From Paragorgia papillata (Eukaryota > Cnidaria > Anthozoa > Scleralcyonacea > Coralliidae): 64,000 nucleotides of DNA. This document shows positions 32,681 to 44,780 of this stretch, piece after piece. Where the stretch lies: NCBI GenBank assembly GCA_035771165.1, contig JAWNZC010000473.1, positions 3,603,001 to 3,667,000 of the forward strand, given 5' to 3'. How positions within the stretch are numbered: position 1 is the first letter of the stretch; every line of letters begins with the position of its first letter. A program made the translations under genes and the position numbers. The notes beneath the pieces were generated by a model. That model saw only the letters and a program-made list of their open reading frames with translations. It was not told the origin of the DNA and ran no database searches.

Positions 32681-32989
32681 ACGTTACAAAACCTTTACCG
32701 CCTACAACAATTTTTTCATTATTCGGGCCTTTCTTAATTCTTGGCTCAGACGAAAACGGCAATTCAGTTCAAACTTTGAGAAACATTTCGATATGGCTCA
32801 TTCAAAATACGTCTGGTCAGCGGTCATCAAGTGCTAATACGTGGAGTACTTCATGAAATGAGATTTGAGCTATCACACGATCACGATTTTTCTTACAGTT
32901 GTCATCCTGCAGTGATATGGAATTTTCAAAATGCTGTATATCGAAGATGTATAAATATTCAACGTATAATCACCCTTACCTTCGGTGCA

Positions 32990-33070
32990 TAGGCAGGGCC
33001 CCCCCCCTTCCTTCCACTTTTACAAAGTTGGGGGGGGGAGGCTTTAGCCCCCGCAGCCCCCCCCAGTTCC
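32990..33070. repeat. C-run/G-run low-complexity junction at the start of block B
   Basis: Runs of 8-10 C or G separated by AT-rich words, with GGCAGGGCCCC and GCCCCCCCCAG at the two sides. It may be the end of a decayed element that truncated the block B flank, which here starts about 30 bp later than in A and C. Confidence 0.35.
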
Positions 33071-33284
33071 GCCATCAAAGAGCGTTTTGTCTACGATATT
33101 ATTGAAGGAACAATGATTTTGTTGTAAGTTGAAAAAATGTGTTGAAAAAAGTAGACTCCAGTTCTTCTTGCTGCAACATGCTATTTCAACTTGCAATAAA
33201 ATCATTGTTGCGCGATGTTTGAGGTGGGTAGTAGTAATACGTGCAACGGTTTTCAACTTGCAGCGCAACAAATGTTGCAGCAAT
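33070..33284 (+). repeat. Shared 5' flank, block B, part 1
   Basis: Equivalent to 15,800-16,015 in block A. It is interrupted exactly at GTTGCAGCAAT by the ISL2EU element and continues at 37,111 with ATTTTAATATTGC. Confidence 0.75.
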
Positions 33285-33462
33285 ACGGCTTTCAACCAAT
33301 CTCGCACCTGATTGGTCAGATCCTTTCCCGCCTAGCAACGGGGTAGCAACCGGGAAAATCAAATTGGAAAAAATAATTTTCATCTTAGATGTTGACATCC
33401 CTAGTTTGTTTTTGTCAAGAACTCAATCGAAAATGTAGGAAATTACTGTTTTAACACCATAA

Positions 33463-34783
33463 CATGGAGGGAAAAGAACCAGTGGAAGTCATAACATTGA
33501 GCGGGATGTTAAAATTTTTCAAAGACGACCAAAACAGTATGGAAAAAGCGAGGAAAAAGGGGAACAAAAATTCAAGTCTGGTTTTGTTGTTGAAGTTAAA
33601 GTGAGAGAACATACGATAAATGCGAAGGTAAGAGCGTCCATGAAAGACAAATGTTATGCAGTGTTATTGCAAGTCAACGGCGATGGAAACATAACAAGTG
33701 GTTCGTACGAGTGCCCAAGAGGAAATTGGATCTGCAGTCATATGGCTGCCACAGCTATATATGCACATAAAAATGGTCTCTCAAAAACCGACCTCCCTAA
33801 TTCTTGGATTGCAAGGCCAAAAAAAGCTGCCAAAAAAGACGGCAAAACTATGGCAGAGTTCTTTCCCTGTAGCAGGCCAGACTAGAAGGCAACATCGAAA
33901 GTAGTTTCTGACCAGGACAGGTCGTTTTTGTTCGAAAAACTATGCAATGCATCAGTGCAGTGCCCTATGAAATGGATGGTTGGACAAGAGCCAGAGGTGC
34001 CAGCCGACGTACGAAGCTAAACATGTATTGGAGCCTGCTTTGATTGATAACATACTGGAGGATTTTATTCGGGATAAGCAGGTATTTGTTGAAAAATGCA
34101 AAGTTTCTGGGGAACAAATTACTTGGCTGGCCGAGCAGACAAAACAGCAAAGAAACTGTCAAATGTGGGGAAAATTTCGAAGGTTACGTCTTACATCAGT
34201 TACAGGAAGCAACTTTGGTGATGTGTTGGGAGCAATTGCAAGGCACACGACCTTGTCGAATAAGCCATACCCACCTTCTTTGTTTAAATTGGGACAAAGG
34301 ACTCAATCATGTGGGGACAAATGCACGAAGAACTTGCTATCAATCAGTACATGACAGCAACTGGGAATACTGTTCAGAATGCTGGCTTGTTCTTATTTCC
34401 TTGTGGGTACCTTGGTAGTACACCAGATGGAATCATAACTTCACCAGGACTCCCTGAGAAAGGAGTGCTGGAGGTGAAGTGTCCATGGAAACATAGGAAT
34501 GCTACCATCAATGAAATAGTCCAGGTGCAATTGAAAGATAAGGAGTCAAAAAAAGGGTTCTACCTCACCAAGAATCTCAGTTTGAATTGTGAACTGGCAT
34601 CAAGTCCAAGCTGAGATGGCTGCCACAAACACCATGTGGGCTCATTTTGTGATTTGGACAACCAAAGAATTAAAAATTAGTCATGTAAAGAAGAACTCAA
34701 ACTGGATGGAACAAAATTTACAAAAACTGAAATATTTCTATCTGAATGAACTAATGCCACATTTTTATAGCAAAGAGGAATAA
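33463..34783 (+). pseudogene. YqaJ-type viral recombinase/exonuclease with SWIM-like finger, decayed
   Basis: Fragments lie in three phases. The start MEGKEPVEVITLSGMLKFFK (33,463) loses frame at a G run near 33,557. A SWIM-like zinc motif follows (YECPRGNWICSHMAATAIYA; the first Cys of the usual CxC is replaced). An in-frame TAG at 33,883 and two more frame breaks (about 34,019 and 34,280) precede the nuclease core: MWGQMHEELAINQYM, LFPCGYLGSTPDGIIT and GVLEVKCPWKHRN, which are the conserved E, PDG and E-K motifs of YqaJ. In ISL2EU this protein accompanies the transposase; its exact role in transposition is not established. It is inactive here. Confidence 0.82.
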
Positions 34784-34949
34784 ACTTGTACAGTTAAAAT
34801 AATTTTTGATTTATTACAATAATTTATTCATGCAGCATTGACAAAAATCCAGGCACACAATATCAGTTGTATTGAAAAAGTAAATTACATTTAAAGTGAA
34901 ATTATACCAACACATTCTAAACAAACAAGATCAAAGTGATAAATGTAAT

Positions 34950-37034
34950 TTAGCTTTCCAATACTCCAGATATGATTGGTGTCTGAAGATTTACCAATGC
35001 TGCACAAACCTGAACAATCTTATCAACATAAGGTCTAAGTGGTGCAGTTATCAGACCCAAGATCTTGTAATTTCTCAATCTTTCAATTGCCCTTTCAACA
35101 TGTATTCTGCATCTTGAGATTTGCCTTGAAAAAACTGCTTCTTCTTTTGTGAACTGACTCTTACAAGCGAGGATCGAATGCCGGTAAATTCAAAAAAACA
35201 TTTTTAGGCAGAAGGTCATGGATTAGAAATCCTTTGTCAGCTAGGATTAAATCTCCTGCCTGTCAAAAGAAAAAATCAGAATGTCTGATGAATATTAGCA
35301 ATAGATGCATGATCAGTTCCAAAATTGAAGCATAAAAACTGGCACTTTGCCCCTAATGTGAGTTTTGAATTGTGTGTAAGTCTGGTCATCAAATACAAAT
35401 AAAGTGTAAATAAATAATATTGGGTTAAACTGTCAGAAACCTAATATCACTATAACATAAACTTAATATCATAGGCTCGCATTAACCCATAAAAGGGCAA
35501 GGGTGCATCGGGCCCTACACCAAGGTCAAATAAAATCCTCTGGCATATTAGCCAGATAAAAGTGGTAAAGTGTGCCCCTGTTTCTTAATAGCTCAATACT
35601 GTGAAATGCTAAACTGTCCAGTATTGACCTAAACACTATTACCAGTTTTGACATTTCAACCCACTACAGGCAGTAGGGGGCATGGGGTGCACTTGACTCT
35701 TTACTGTAGCTGGCTAACACCAGATGATTTTATGATATATTTATTAACATATGCTAAATATGTGGCATCCCATACTTTTTATGGCTTAATGTACTGTAAA
35801 ACATGAGAGAAAAACAGAAGCACAGGTCTGTGCAACTTCATCTAGTGTTATAATTGTATATTATTTTCCTTACCTTAAGATGAGATATAATCTTTGATTC
35901 ATCAGTTACAATCTTGTCACTAGAACTGCCAGGAAAGCCCTGACTAACAAATGTGATTGTGCCATTTGGAGCAACACCAATGAGGTACTTGGCAGACAGG
36001 TAGTGTTTGTAGTTACTAAATGACTGTGCTGCTGCTTCAAGATCTTTTCTTGGTGTTTCGATACGGAACTCTGTGCAATCAATAATTACACGGCAGTTTG
36101 CAATGTCTCCAAATGATTCTGGCAGACTAGCCTTGTTCTTCTCCAATGAGGGAACCTTGTTCATGCAACCAACAAAAAATATCTCATGGAATGCATGTAA
36201 GTAGGTAAGAAATATATTCTGTATGGTGGTGACGCTTACTGAATACCTTGATGCAAGGTCAAAATAAGGCAGGTCTAATCTTAATTTCATTAAGAAGATC
36301 AGTAATTCATCTTCAACACTGATTGATATCACAGTTTTTCCAGTCCAGTAGTTTAACGGAAAAAAACTTTTAATCATTTCACTGATTGTCTGGAAGACTG
36401 ATGGTTCCAATCCTGTATAGCTCTTGAGTTGATATTCTTTCAGGTTTTTGAATCTAAAGTGTTTTTCCTGCAACCGTTTGTTTTCTTCTTGTGCTTCCCT
36501 GAGCTTCGTCTTGACATCATTCAACTCCTTACTTATATCAGCACCCATTGGAGAAACCCCTTCAAGAGAAATATCCTCATCTTCATGCAGTTCAACGGAA
36601 ACATCATTGACATTCTCATTCTGCTGGTTGTCGTTGTCGTTGGTTGCTTCTAACCTGGACCGAGCTTTTATGGATGTACGAGAATTTCGCCGAGGAATTC
36701 TCTCATCGGTAACTTCGCCGCACAAGTTCCAAGCAGGTACACTGCCTGGTTTGAGGGTAACTTTCCTAAATTTGGCCGGAGAGTCCTTGTTCGGCTGTCT
36801 GAAGTCCTCCTCTGTAATTAAGTGGTACGAGCAGACGTACGAGTACTCGCTTGCCTGGAAATTTTCCCTTCGAATTCTGTTTACCCAAGCAGCTCGTAGT
36901 TTAGAATCTCGCGGATATTGATGGAAACTTCTATCCGGAGCGTTTTCTGATGTAGATTTGCAGTTATAAACCGAACAACACTTGGGCATTCTCCTTCTTT
37001 TTTCTTTTATAAGAGAAAATGAAATAGCTTTCAT
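34950..37034 (-). pseudogene. THAP-domain DDE transposase of ISL2EU, one intron, frameshifted
   Basis: Exon 1 (37,034-35,874) has a THAP domain (start probably the internal ATG at 36,989, MPKCCSVYNCKS; the CxH pair is YVCSYHL), a coiled segment (LNDVKTKLREAQEENKRLQE) and the first catalytic Asp in VIIDCTEFRIETPRK. It ends AAG|GTAAGG. A 614-bp intron (35,873-35,260) ends TTTTGACAG. Exon 2 starts AGDLILADKGFLIHDLL with the second Asp and continues to HVERAIERLRNYKIL with the Glu. A short insertion (probably 4 bp) near 35,175 breaks the frame between them. The stop is at 34,950. The fold is DDE_Tnp_4-like. It would act as a DNA-binding cut-and-paste transposase if intact. Confidence 0.82.
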
Positions 37035-37110
37035 ACTATTCCTAGTTGTTACTCGGTTGCTAGGGAGGAGATGGATTGACCAATCAGGTGCGAGATTGGT
37101 TGAAAGCCGT

Positions 37111-37215
37111 ATTTTAATATTGCCCGGATTACTTCACCCGTAGCTAACATGAACCACGAGCTTGATGTTACTTGTTTTACTGACCTAATCGATCGCGGGC
37201 TCTTAGAGGGACAAT
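37111..37215 (+). repeat. Shared 5' flank, block B, part 2
   Basis: Equivalent to 16,015-16,120 of block A (GAGCTTGATGTTACTTGTTT, ATCGATCGCGGGCTCTTAGA), ending where the next element is inserted in GACAAT. Confidence 0.75.
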
Positions 37216-38432
37216 AGGGGAGTTCAAGGTTTATTTCGCCATATTGCAAGGGGTGCAAAACCATTGGGGCGAGCGCGCGGCCATGCCTATTTATCCTTGT
37301 TAAAATCATGGCGAAACTTGCGAAGCAGGAAGGATATCGCTTCGGTTTTTGTCGAATTCGTCTTTAATCGTTGTTTGGATCGCTTTCCTGTGAGCTGGTA
37401 TGTTCGTTCTTTGATTTTAGACCATTATCGCTGATAACCAACGCGTAGAAACGCTATAATACGAAAGTTTCCTCAACTGAGGGGTCGCTGCGCCATTGTG
37501 GCAGACACGGGACGCGGCTGTTTGTCGATTTTAGCAGAGACAAAACGCCTCGCTCACTCTCGCTGTATAGTGGGATACTGCGATAACAACAAACGCAGTC
37601 CAGAATGTTGGGTGAAGAGGTATTATCTTAAAATTTTTGTTCTTAATAAGCGGCCAAATCACCAGATTTCGGCAGAAACTTGGCGTAAGCAAACATTTGT
37701 CTAGAATATCCGTATTTTCCGCTTGTTTATCAGCCTTCAATGCCAATGGTGTCAAATCTCCCAAATAAAATTGCTTCGTTCTTCAAAATAATTACACGTT
37801 TAACTCGACAAAAATACAATCAATATGTACGATTCTATCTTTATACTTAATAGTTAGATCTAGACTTAAACTGCATTTGTAAACTATATTTTGTGCTGTA
37901 TATGCCAGTTAACGTGTACATATTAGAAGTAAACACGCGTAACCCGAAACGTATCCCTTTCCTGCGAGGAGATATACATAATACACTTCGTTTGATAACG
38001 AGAAAGAGGATATTTCAGACTTCAGATGACGAAGATGAACCTCTGGTTACTTACGTTACTATACGCTTGAAGTTCGAGTGATTTACAAGAGAGTTGGAGC
38101 TAAAGTTTTACATTGCGTTGCTGAAATCGTCACTCAGTCGTGCCCGTCATAACATCGCAGCCACCCCTCAGTTGAGGAAACTTTCGTATTATAGCGTTTC
38201 TACGCGTTGGTTATCAGCGATAATGGTCTAAAATCAAAGAACGAACATACTAGCCCACAGAAAAGCGATCCAAACGACGATTAAAGACGAATTCGACAAA
38301 AACCGAAGCGATATCCTTCTTGCTTCGCAAGTTTCGCCATGATTTTAACAAGGATAAATAGGCATGGCCGCGCGCTCGCCCCATTGGTTTTGCACCCCCT
38401 GCAATATGGCGAAATAAACCTTCAACTCCCCT
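37216..38432 (+). mobile_element. Long-TIR element with AT duplication, copy 1 (1217 bp)
   Basis: The ends AGGGGAGTTCAAGGTTTATT and inverse form terminal repeats of about 270 bp. Flanks are AT at 37,214-37,215 and 38,433-38,434. The empty site GACAATTG in blocks A and C agrees with a 2-bp AT duplication. A second copy in the opposite orientation lies at 50,282-51,446, also flanked by AT. The duplication and a THAP-like exon inside suggest a non-autonomous ISL2EU relative, with ends unrelated to those at 33,285. Confidence 0.8.
37498..37704 (+). pseudogene. THAP-like first exon carried by the AT-duplicating element
   Basis: 68 residues. The segment RCIVGYCDNNKRSPECWVKR then YYLKIFVLNKRP and AETWRKQ resembles the N-terminal half of a THAP domain (C-x4-C pair, basic loop, Trp). 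It lacks the second Cys-His pair and any catalytic domain. The inverse copy at 50,940-51,190 has the same content. The match is weak and based on spacing. Confidence 0.4.
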
Positions 38433-38487
38433 ATTGTCAATTAACTAATTGAGACAATTGCAGGTAAAGAGATTTCTATTATCTTGA

Positions 38488-39483
38488 TTGGAAAACGTTA
38501 CAGGACTAAAAGAATTTCCTACTACTGAAGAGAATACTTATACCTGCTTGCGACAAGAATTTGGTTGTTTTTCAAATTTAAGACTTTATATTTTGACCCA
38601 TATGGAAAAACGTACCCAACAAGAGAAACCATACAAGTGTGATGTTTGTGACAAAACATTCTCCTATTCATCTACCTTATTATATCATAAAATAACACAT
38701 ACTGGAGAGAAACCATTGAAGTGTGATATCTGTGACAAGGCATTTTTTCACCCAAGTACCTTACGAAATCATAAAAGAATACATACTGGAGAGAAACCAT
38801 TCAAATGTGATGTTTGTGACAAGACATTTTCCAAGTTATGTAACTTATTATCCCATAAAAGAACACATACTGGAGAGAAACCATTCAAATGTGATGTCTG
38901 TGACAAGACATTTTCCCAATTAGGTACCTTAAGATCTCATAAAAGAACACATACTGGAGAGAAACCATTCAAATGTGATGTCTGTGAAAAAACATTTTCC
39001 CTGTCATATGGCTTAAGATCTCATAAAACGACACATACTGGGGAGAAACCATTCAAATGTGATGTTTGTGACAAGACATTTTCCAAGTTAGGTAACTTAA
39101 GATCTCATAAAAGAACACATACTGGAGAGAAACCATTCAAATGTGATGTCTGTGAGAAAACATTTTCCCAGTCATATGGCTTAAGATCTCATAAAAGAAC
39201 ACATACTGGAGAGAAACCATTTAGGTGTGATGTCTGTGACAAATCATTTTCCCAATCAAATAACTTAAGGCGACACCATTTGAGAACTCATACAAAAGAA
39301 AAACCTAGTTTCAATTGTGATTTCTGCAAAGGGACATTTGGTCTTGAAATATTTGATCAACATCTGTTGGCCCATGAGCTGGAAGCCACAGTACCAACTG
39401 GGATGGACTACATATGTTTCCAGTGTGATGCCAGATTTGACTTGGTCAGTAATTTAGTAAGTCATGTGACTAATGTTCATTAA
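38488..39483 (+). CDS. C2H2 zinc-finger protein, copy B, 10 fingers
   Basis: 331 residues of open frame. The first codon is TTG after an in-frame TGA, so translation probably starts at the ATG at 38,602 (MEKRTQQEKPYKC) or the exon is joined to an upstream one (acceptor candidates at ACAATTGCAG, 38,462, and CGTTACAG, 38,503). Eight TGEKPF-linked fingers of the FKCDVCDKTF type are followed by two divergent fingers (FNCDFCKGTFGLEIFDQHLL and YICFQCDARFDLVSNLVSHV) that are conserved in all three copies. Probably a sequence-specific DNA-binding nuclear protein; the base-contacting positions differ from the other copies. Tandem 84-bp units make up the exon. No disruption is seen. Confidence 0.85.
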   Translation: MENVTGLKEFPTTEENTYTCLRQEFGCFSNLRLYILTHMEKRTQQEKPYKCDVCDKTFSYSSTLLYHKITHTGEKPLKCDICDKAFFHPSTLRNHKRIHTGEKPFKCDVCDKTFSKLCNLLSHKRTHTGEKPFKCDVCDKTFSQLGTLRSHKRTHTGEKPFKCDVCEKTFSLSYGLRSHKTTHTGEKPFKCDVCDKTFSKLGNLRSHKRTHTGEKPFKCDVCEKTFSQSYGLRSHKRTHTGEKPFRCDVCDKSFSQSNNLRRHHLRTHTKEKPSFNCDFCKGTFGLEIFDQHLLAHELEATVPTGMDYICFQCDARFDLVSNLVSHVTNVH

Positions 39484-42400
39484 AGATTTACTTGATAGTT
39501 TGGTTTTAGTAAGTATTTATGTGTACTTGCTGAAATATTTTAGAACTACAGTACTGTAAAAGTGGCAAGTGAAGTGCTGCTTCATAGGCAAAGGCCACTC
39601 TTGGTACTGTACTGTATGTTCTAAAATTCTAGATTAACCCTGAGTTTACATTTATTAACTACTTTATATATATTAACTTGTTCTTGTATAAGGCCCTCGT
39701 TGCATCATGGACAAGTCACACTTTTAAGAGGGTCTGCATTGCAAGAACCTGTAAAAAATTTGGCAAAACTTGGCACAGAATAAATTTGCATACATGTAAT
39801 TAATAACTATCAACCCATTGTTAATAGCCATGGCTATATCCAAACATTTTGAAGTACATTAAGACTAGTTGTGCCAAACGAGTCTAAAATGAATAACTTA
39901 ATGATAAAAATCAATTTTCGGCTGGAATAATCAACAAAATTGGATTTTAGTGTACCCAGAGACTCTTGGATTTATAAGTTTTCGGTTTTCACAACAACTG
40001 AAACTTGCATTACACAACTCTATAACCTACAAATTAACAAAATTATTATTAATCTCATTAACTCTTGGTCAGCTGACAGTCGATCATAGCTCAGTAAAAC
40101 AAAAAAAATAAGAGAACCTGTACTTTCCTGACCGTCGAATTTCCTTTTGTTTAGCTGTTATTTTTTCCTTCAATTCATTTTTGTCGCCAAAAATACCATA
40201 GGCGTACGGGCCGGGGGAGCTGGGGGGCTGCAGCCCCCCGAGTTAACTGGAGAAATTGATCTTTCGGGCAGAAATCGTCTCGTAATTCGGGCAAAAAGGG
40301 TCTTGTCATTAATATTTTAACACATTGACATTGAGGTTCAACCCGAGGTTCAGTGTTCACCTGCATGCGTTTGGTATAAACCTTTAAGTATATAATAGTC
40401 CTTAGTTAATGTCTTCTACGACATCATGCTGCCTAATTGAAATACCAAACCTAGATGTCTCCATTAAGATAGCTTCGATTTGATGTGGTCATCACTCATG
40501 CGCAAACTTAATTCTGTTCCACTTTGATTCAAAGTGTAAATCCAACAGGTGCGCACACTAATTTACTCTTTTGATACATGTTCGTGTGGACACAAATATT
40601 ATCAGCTCAAAATGTCTGAAAAGTTTATGGCTTGGAAGCTAAAATACTGAAAATACTTTCCAGAATGGGCAGAAAATACGTTTTGGAAGTTTAAAAATTC
40701 AAAATTCTCTGCCCTACACTTGCCTTGACATGAGGTTCAGAAGTCTAAACACCTTTCATTGCTAAGAAGAACAGTCGATTCAGTCCACTGTTAGAACGCA
40801 AGCTATCGTGCTGCCTCTGAACTAGTGCAAAACCGGCCAGCGGAAAACTATTTTTCTATCACCAGCTACTACGCGCATTGACGAATGCATGGGATCGATG
40901 TGCTGACTGTACATTTGCAGACAGTGTCTTCGGCAGTTCTGCAACCGATGCAAATATCAAATTTACATCGATGGGGTTCTATGGCGTCGACAATCAATTT
41001 TTCAATAGCGAGAAAGCAATTTTCGAGAAACTTCATACCAACGGACACATGCGAGAGAATGACGCGATGACGTAATTTATTGTCATGTGATGGCATATGA
41101 CATCACAGTATATTCGGGCAAATTCTGCTCAGCCTACCCTTACAAAATTTTGCCCGTACGCCTATGAAAAATACTGTGGGCAGATGGTCGGTAAATTTAA
41201 AACATACATGTACTGGTTTCTTGATTGTCATCTGTAAGAAAGTTTAGACCAAATTTCTTCTTGGGTCACAGAGTTAAAACAACTCGGACAGATGTTTGTC
41301 GAACAGCAGCCGGGTTTACATACAAGATCTTGCAGACCCTCTCAAAACTGTGGTCTCTAGGGCCTAGTTTTTTCCAGCATAATGGGATATTGATCAGTCA
41401 CCATGCATTTTGTTTACAGGATCTTGCAGGCCCTCCAGAAAACGTGTGACCTGTCCATGATGCAATGAGGGCCTGTGGTGAAGTCAGTTCTTGGGTGGGG
41501 AGGGGGGATTAAGGAGGGGTGGAGGGTGATCACAGTTGAAATTGACTGATACATTAATAAAATTGTCTTTGTAAAAATACATAATAATTAATCTTAACTC
41601 AGACAGCAAAGAGTTAAAGCTGTAGAGGCAGATTATTTACACATATTTTGTTCATGTTGTAATTAAAACAGAGTTCAATATTAAGTATAAGATTAAGTAT
41701 AAGATTAATTATAGTAGTAAGGGTTCATCAATGGTCACAAGTGTGATTATGTTATGTAATTGGTTAAGTTTTCATGGCTCACATTGATACCAGTTCCAAT
41801 GTATGAACTGACGTGATAAACGTCTACTTGATTTGATTTGATTTGATACAGGATTTCTTTTTGCTCGTGAAACTTTACATTTACTCATGACTCTTCTGCA
41901 ATGAAATCACAATTTTTTTTATTTAATTTATTAAAAGAAAAGCTTTGAGAGTTAGTCAATCAAATCAAAAGTCAATAGTATGTGTTAAGCAGTGTGATGA
42001 GTGATTATCACACACTTTTCTATTCAAGAGTGCAATAACTATTTATCACATTGTTTACATACTAATCAGGTAAATAAATGAGGCATCTTTTAGAACAATA
42101 AAATGTGAGTGTGTCATGAGATAATATTATTTATCTCAATATAATTGACAAGGTTACAGTTGCATGTTCTCAAATCACATGTATGTAATCATGGTACATA
42201 TTATCATTGCAAATAATTGTTAGAATGCACTTAAATAGATGGTACAGTATAAAAACAGGGAAGTATGTCTGCACATGCGTCAGTGGTCTACTGGAAGTAG
42301 AGATTTTGCGGGATTTCTCAAAGATAATTCAAACGTAAATAAAAATTTGGCGGTCAGATGCTCAGGGAAAGCTTTGCTATTTAATATCGCTATTTTTCTG

Positions 42401-43544
42401 CATTTTAAACTGCAGGGGTGCTTCGACAAAACCTACGTGCATTGTTTGCAGGAGAAATTATAAGTAAGATGAAGAAAATACAAGAAATAAGGAAAACCGA
42501 CTAATAATATATATCCACGAACATGTGGCATTTTAGAATAACAGCCGACTAATAATAGCGACACACGCGTGCTTTTAAAGACGAAAGGAGGGTCTTAGGT
42601 CAATTTTTAACAGCAAGCATCCACCAGCATGTGTTCTTGTACAACCAGAGAATGAAATCACATCATTTTCGTTTTGGTAGAAACGGCAAACTTTTGCAGA
42701 AATTGGCCATATGTGCTGTCGTTGTCACACTGAAATTAGTAGCATTGACAAGTCGAACTTTATTGCAAGATCTGAGTAAGACAAAAAACCTAATTATATA
42801 TTTCTATGTAAGAACGGAATTATACATAAATTTCGCTCAACATTGTAGCAATTAAAATGTTTTGCTCGAAATAAGACAGAATCTGAGTGCGTTTTACGTA
42901 CAGTACTAACTAGTAAACAAGTCGTTGGATGAAAAGAAAGTGAATATATAATTTACCCACCAACGGCAATTTTCCCATTACTCAATACCCCTCAGATATC
43001 AAGAGCAAGTAATTCCAAAATTGGACCGGATTTTCGCCACGAATGGCTTCAAGCCTCTGGCTTCCGAATTTATAGGCGCTTTGAAGTTTGCCGAGTTCCC
43101 AGACCATATCTCGATTGACTATGCATACGCTTAAAGTATATCAGTTCATGATCACCTTGGTTTTCTTTGATATACCGCGGTTGTTTATTTGCAACTAATT
43201 ACGCATAAGACAATTAACTTGATTTATGCGTGGTTAGAAAAATAAGCGTTAATCAATGGTCATGAATGTGATAAAGGATTTACCATCGCGACTGAAGTGT
43301 TTATTAGACAAACTGTGATAACGAACTCAGTATATATCTCAGTTTTCTTAGGCAACCTTGGTGATCCTGAACCTCGGTAACTTCGTAAGTTATTTACCAC
43401 GGGCCTTCGACCCTCGGTAAATAACTGACGTAGTTACCTTGGGTTCGGTAACTAACGTATACTTGATCAATCTAGGAACAACCTTGATTAACTAGCATGT
43501 ATTTGTTGCTAAAGATGCCTTCTTTCTTTAACGTTATCTGGCGA
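39484..43544 (+). repeat. Shared 3' flank, block B
   Basis: Collinear with block A 18,921-21,790, apart from the hAT insertion at 40,197-41,166 and a small palindrome at 43,376-43,450 that A lacks but C has. Blocks B and C also share extra ATTTGATTTGATTTGAT repeats (41,826-41,846; 60,204-60,224), so B and C look closer to each other than to A. Confidence 0.65.
40197..41166. mobile_element. hAT non-autonomous element, 970 bp, duplication AAAAATAC
   Basis: The ends CATAGGCGTACGGGC and GCCCGTACGCCTATG are flanked by AAAAATAC at 40,189-40,196 and 41,167-41,174. Blocks A and C (near 19,617 and 57,466) show the empty site CTAAAAATACTGTGGG. No transposase domain is found inside. Confidence 0.88.
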
Positions 43545-44200
43545 TGCTCGTGTGGCTAAATGGAGGAATTGCTCTTACCCGTGATTGGACAATAAAAATT
43601 GTAAAGCGGTGTAGAGTTACATACTGTAATACTCCAACACTCTTTATATTAGATATCTATGAAATGCTAATAATAGAGACCGACAAATGCACAGTATTAA
43701 AACTATGTGGTTTTACTCGTAATATTAAAGAAAGATTGGTTTTCTGTTTGTGTATTGCTACGATCACTATAAAGATATTGGAAACTTAAATAAAGCATCA
43801 AAAAGATTTATGCATGGGTTCGGTCTGTCTTGTCTAGACGCTGATTAAAGTGCAGTTAAATAATTCACCATCATTATAGTTTAAGTCTTTGAATTTACAC
43901 ACACGTCGAAAGTCAAGACAGACCAGTCTCATTCATAAATCTTTTTCATGCTTTATTTAAGTTTCCAATATTTGTATAGTGATCGTAGCAATAAACAAAC
44001 AGAAAACGAATCTTTCTTTAATATTACGAGTAAAAGCACATAGTTTTAATACTGTGCATTTGTTGGTCTCTATTATTAGCATTTTGATAGATATCTAACA
44101 TAAAGAGAGTTGGAGTGTTATATAACTCTACACCGCTTTACTATTTTTATCATCCAATCACAGGTCGGAGCCACACGTGCGATGTTGTCTTCCGCCATTT
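43545..44200. repeat. Palindrome of block B, arms about 330 bp
   Basis: Forward arm 43,545-43,870 and inverse arm 43,910-44,190, with a loop near 43,875-43,905. Shared words include TTTTACTCGTAATATTAAAG, AAACTATGTG and GTAAAGCGGTGTAGAGTTA. The same palindrome is split in block A, and its first arm is at the window end in block C (63,785-64,000). Confidence 0.8.
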
Positions 44201-44289
44201 TGAATCTAATTATTTCTTTAATTTCGCGCATCCGCAAAGATTTTTCCCACCTGTGGATGAGACAGCAGAAAAACAACAAGCTCTCAACC

Positions 44290-44780
44290 AAGTTTGGTAC
44301 CACCATTTGCGTTCAAGCGTTTAGCGAATAACTAGTTGTTTTCGAGTTTTGAAACAAACGTTGTCCAATGACAACTATACGTTTGACAGATCAAATCAAT
44401 GACGAATAAGGCGTGTAACTTTGCGTTGTTATTGCTCCCGTTTCAAGTTTCAACGTTGTGTTGATATTTTGTCACGGGTCACGGCAAGCATGGGATACAA
44501 AATAAATGCGTTCGGCAGGTCTACCCTTATCAAACAATCTGCGTTCCCTAATCATTCCAATGCTCACAACTTAAGCCAAAGACACGTTATTCCAAGCAAG
44601 CGCTGCCGTGTGAAAAGAACGACGACAAGTATTCACAATGGAAAATTACACCCCCTATTCGTTATTGATTTGATCTGTCAAACGTATAGTTGTCATTGGA
44701 CAACGTTTGTTTCAAAAGTCGAATACAACTAGTTACTCGTTAAATGCTCTAAACGCTTGAACGCAAATGGTAGTATCGAG
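44290..44780. mobile_element. Palindromic MITE, copy 2
   Basis: Arms 44,290-44,402 and 44,655-44,778, including GAACGCAAATGG / CCATTTGCGTTC at the outer ends and CAACTAGTT within. The unique middle matches copy 1 at 32,340-32,590 nearly base for base. It adjoins the block B palindrome, so the order palindrome then MITE is conserved in A and B. Confidence 0.65.

Larger units (their letters stand above)
33285..37110. mobile_element. ISL2EU DNA transposon, 3826 bp, 2-bp AT duplication
   Basis: Terminal inverted repeats start ACGGCTTTCAACCAATCTCG and continue CACCTGATTGGTCA; they stay similar for about 65 bp. AT flanks both sides (33,283-33,284; 37,111-37,112). Blocks A and C contain the uninterrupted site GCAGCAATTTTAATATTG, which proves a 2-bp AT duplication. 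It carries two convergent genes, a YqaJ-type nuclease and a THAP-DDE transposase. THAP-type transposase, YqaJ partner and AT duplication together match the ISL2EU superfamily. Both genes are damaged. Confidence 0.88.
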
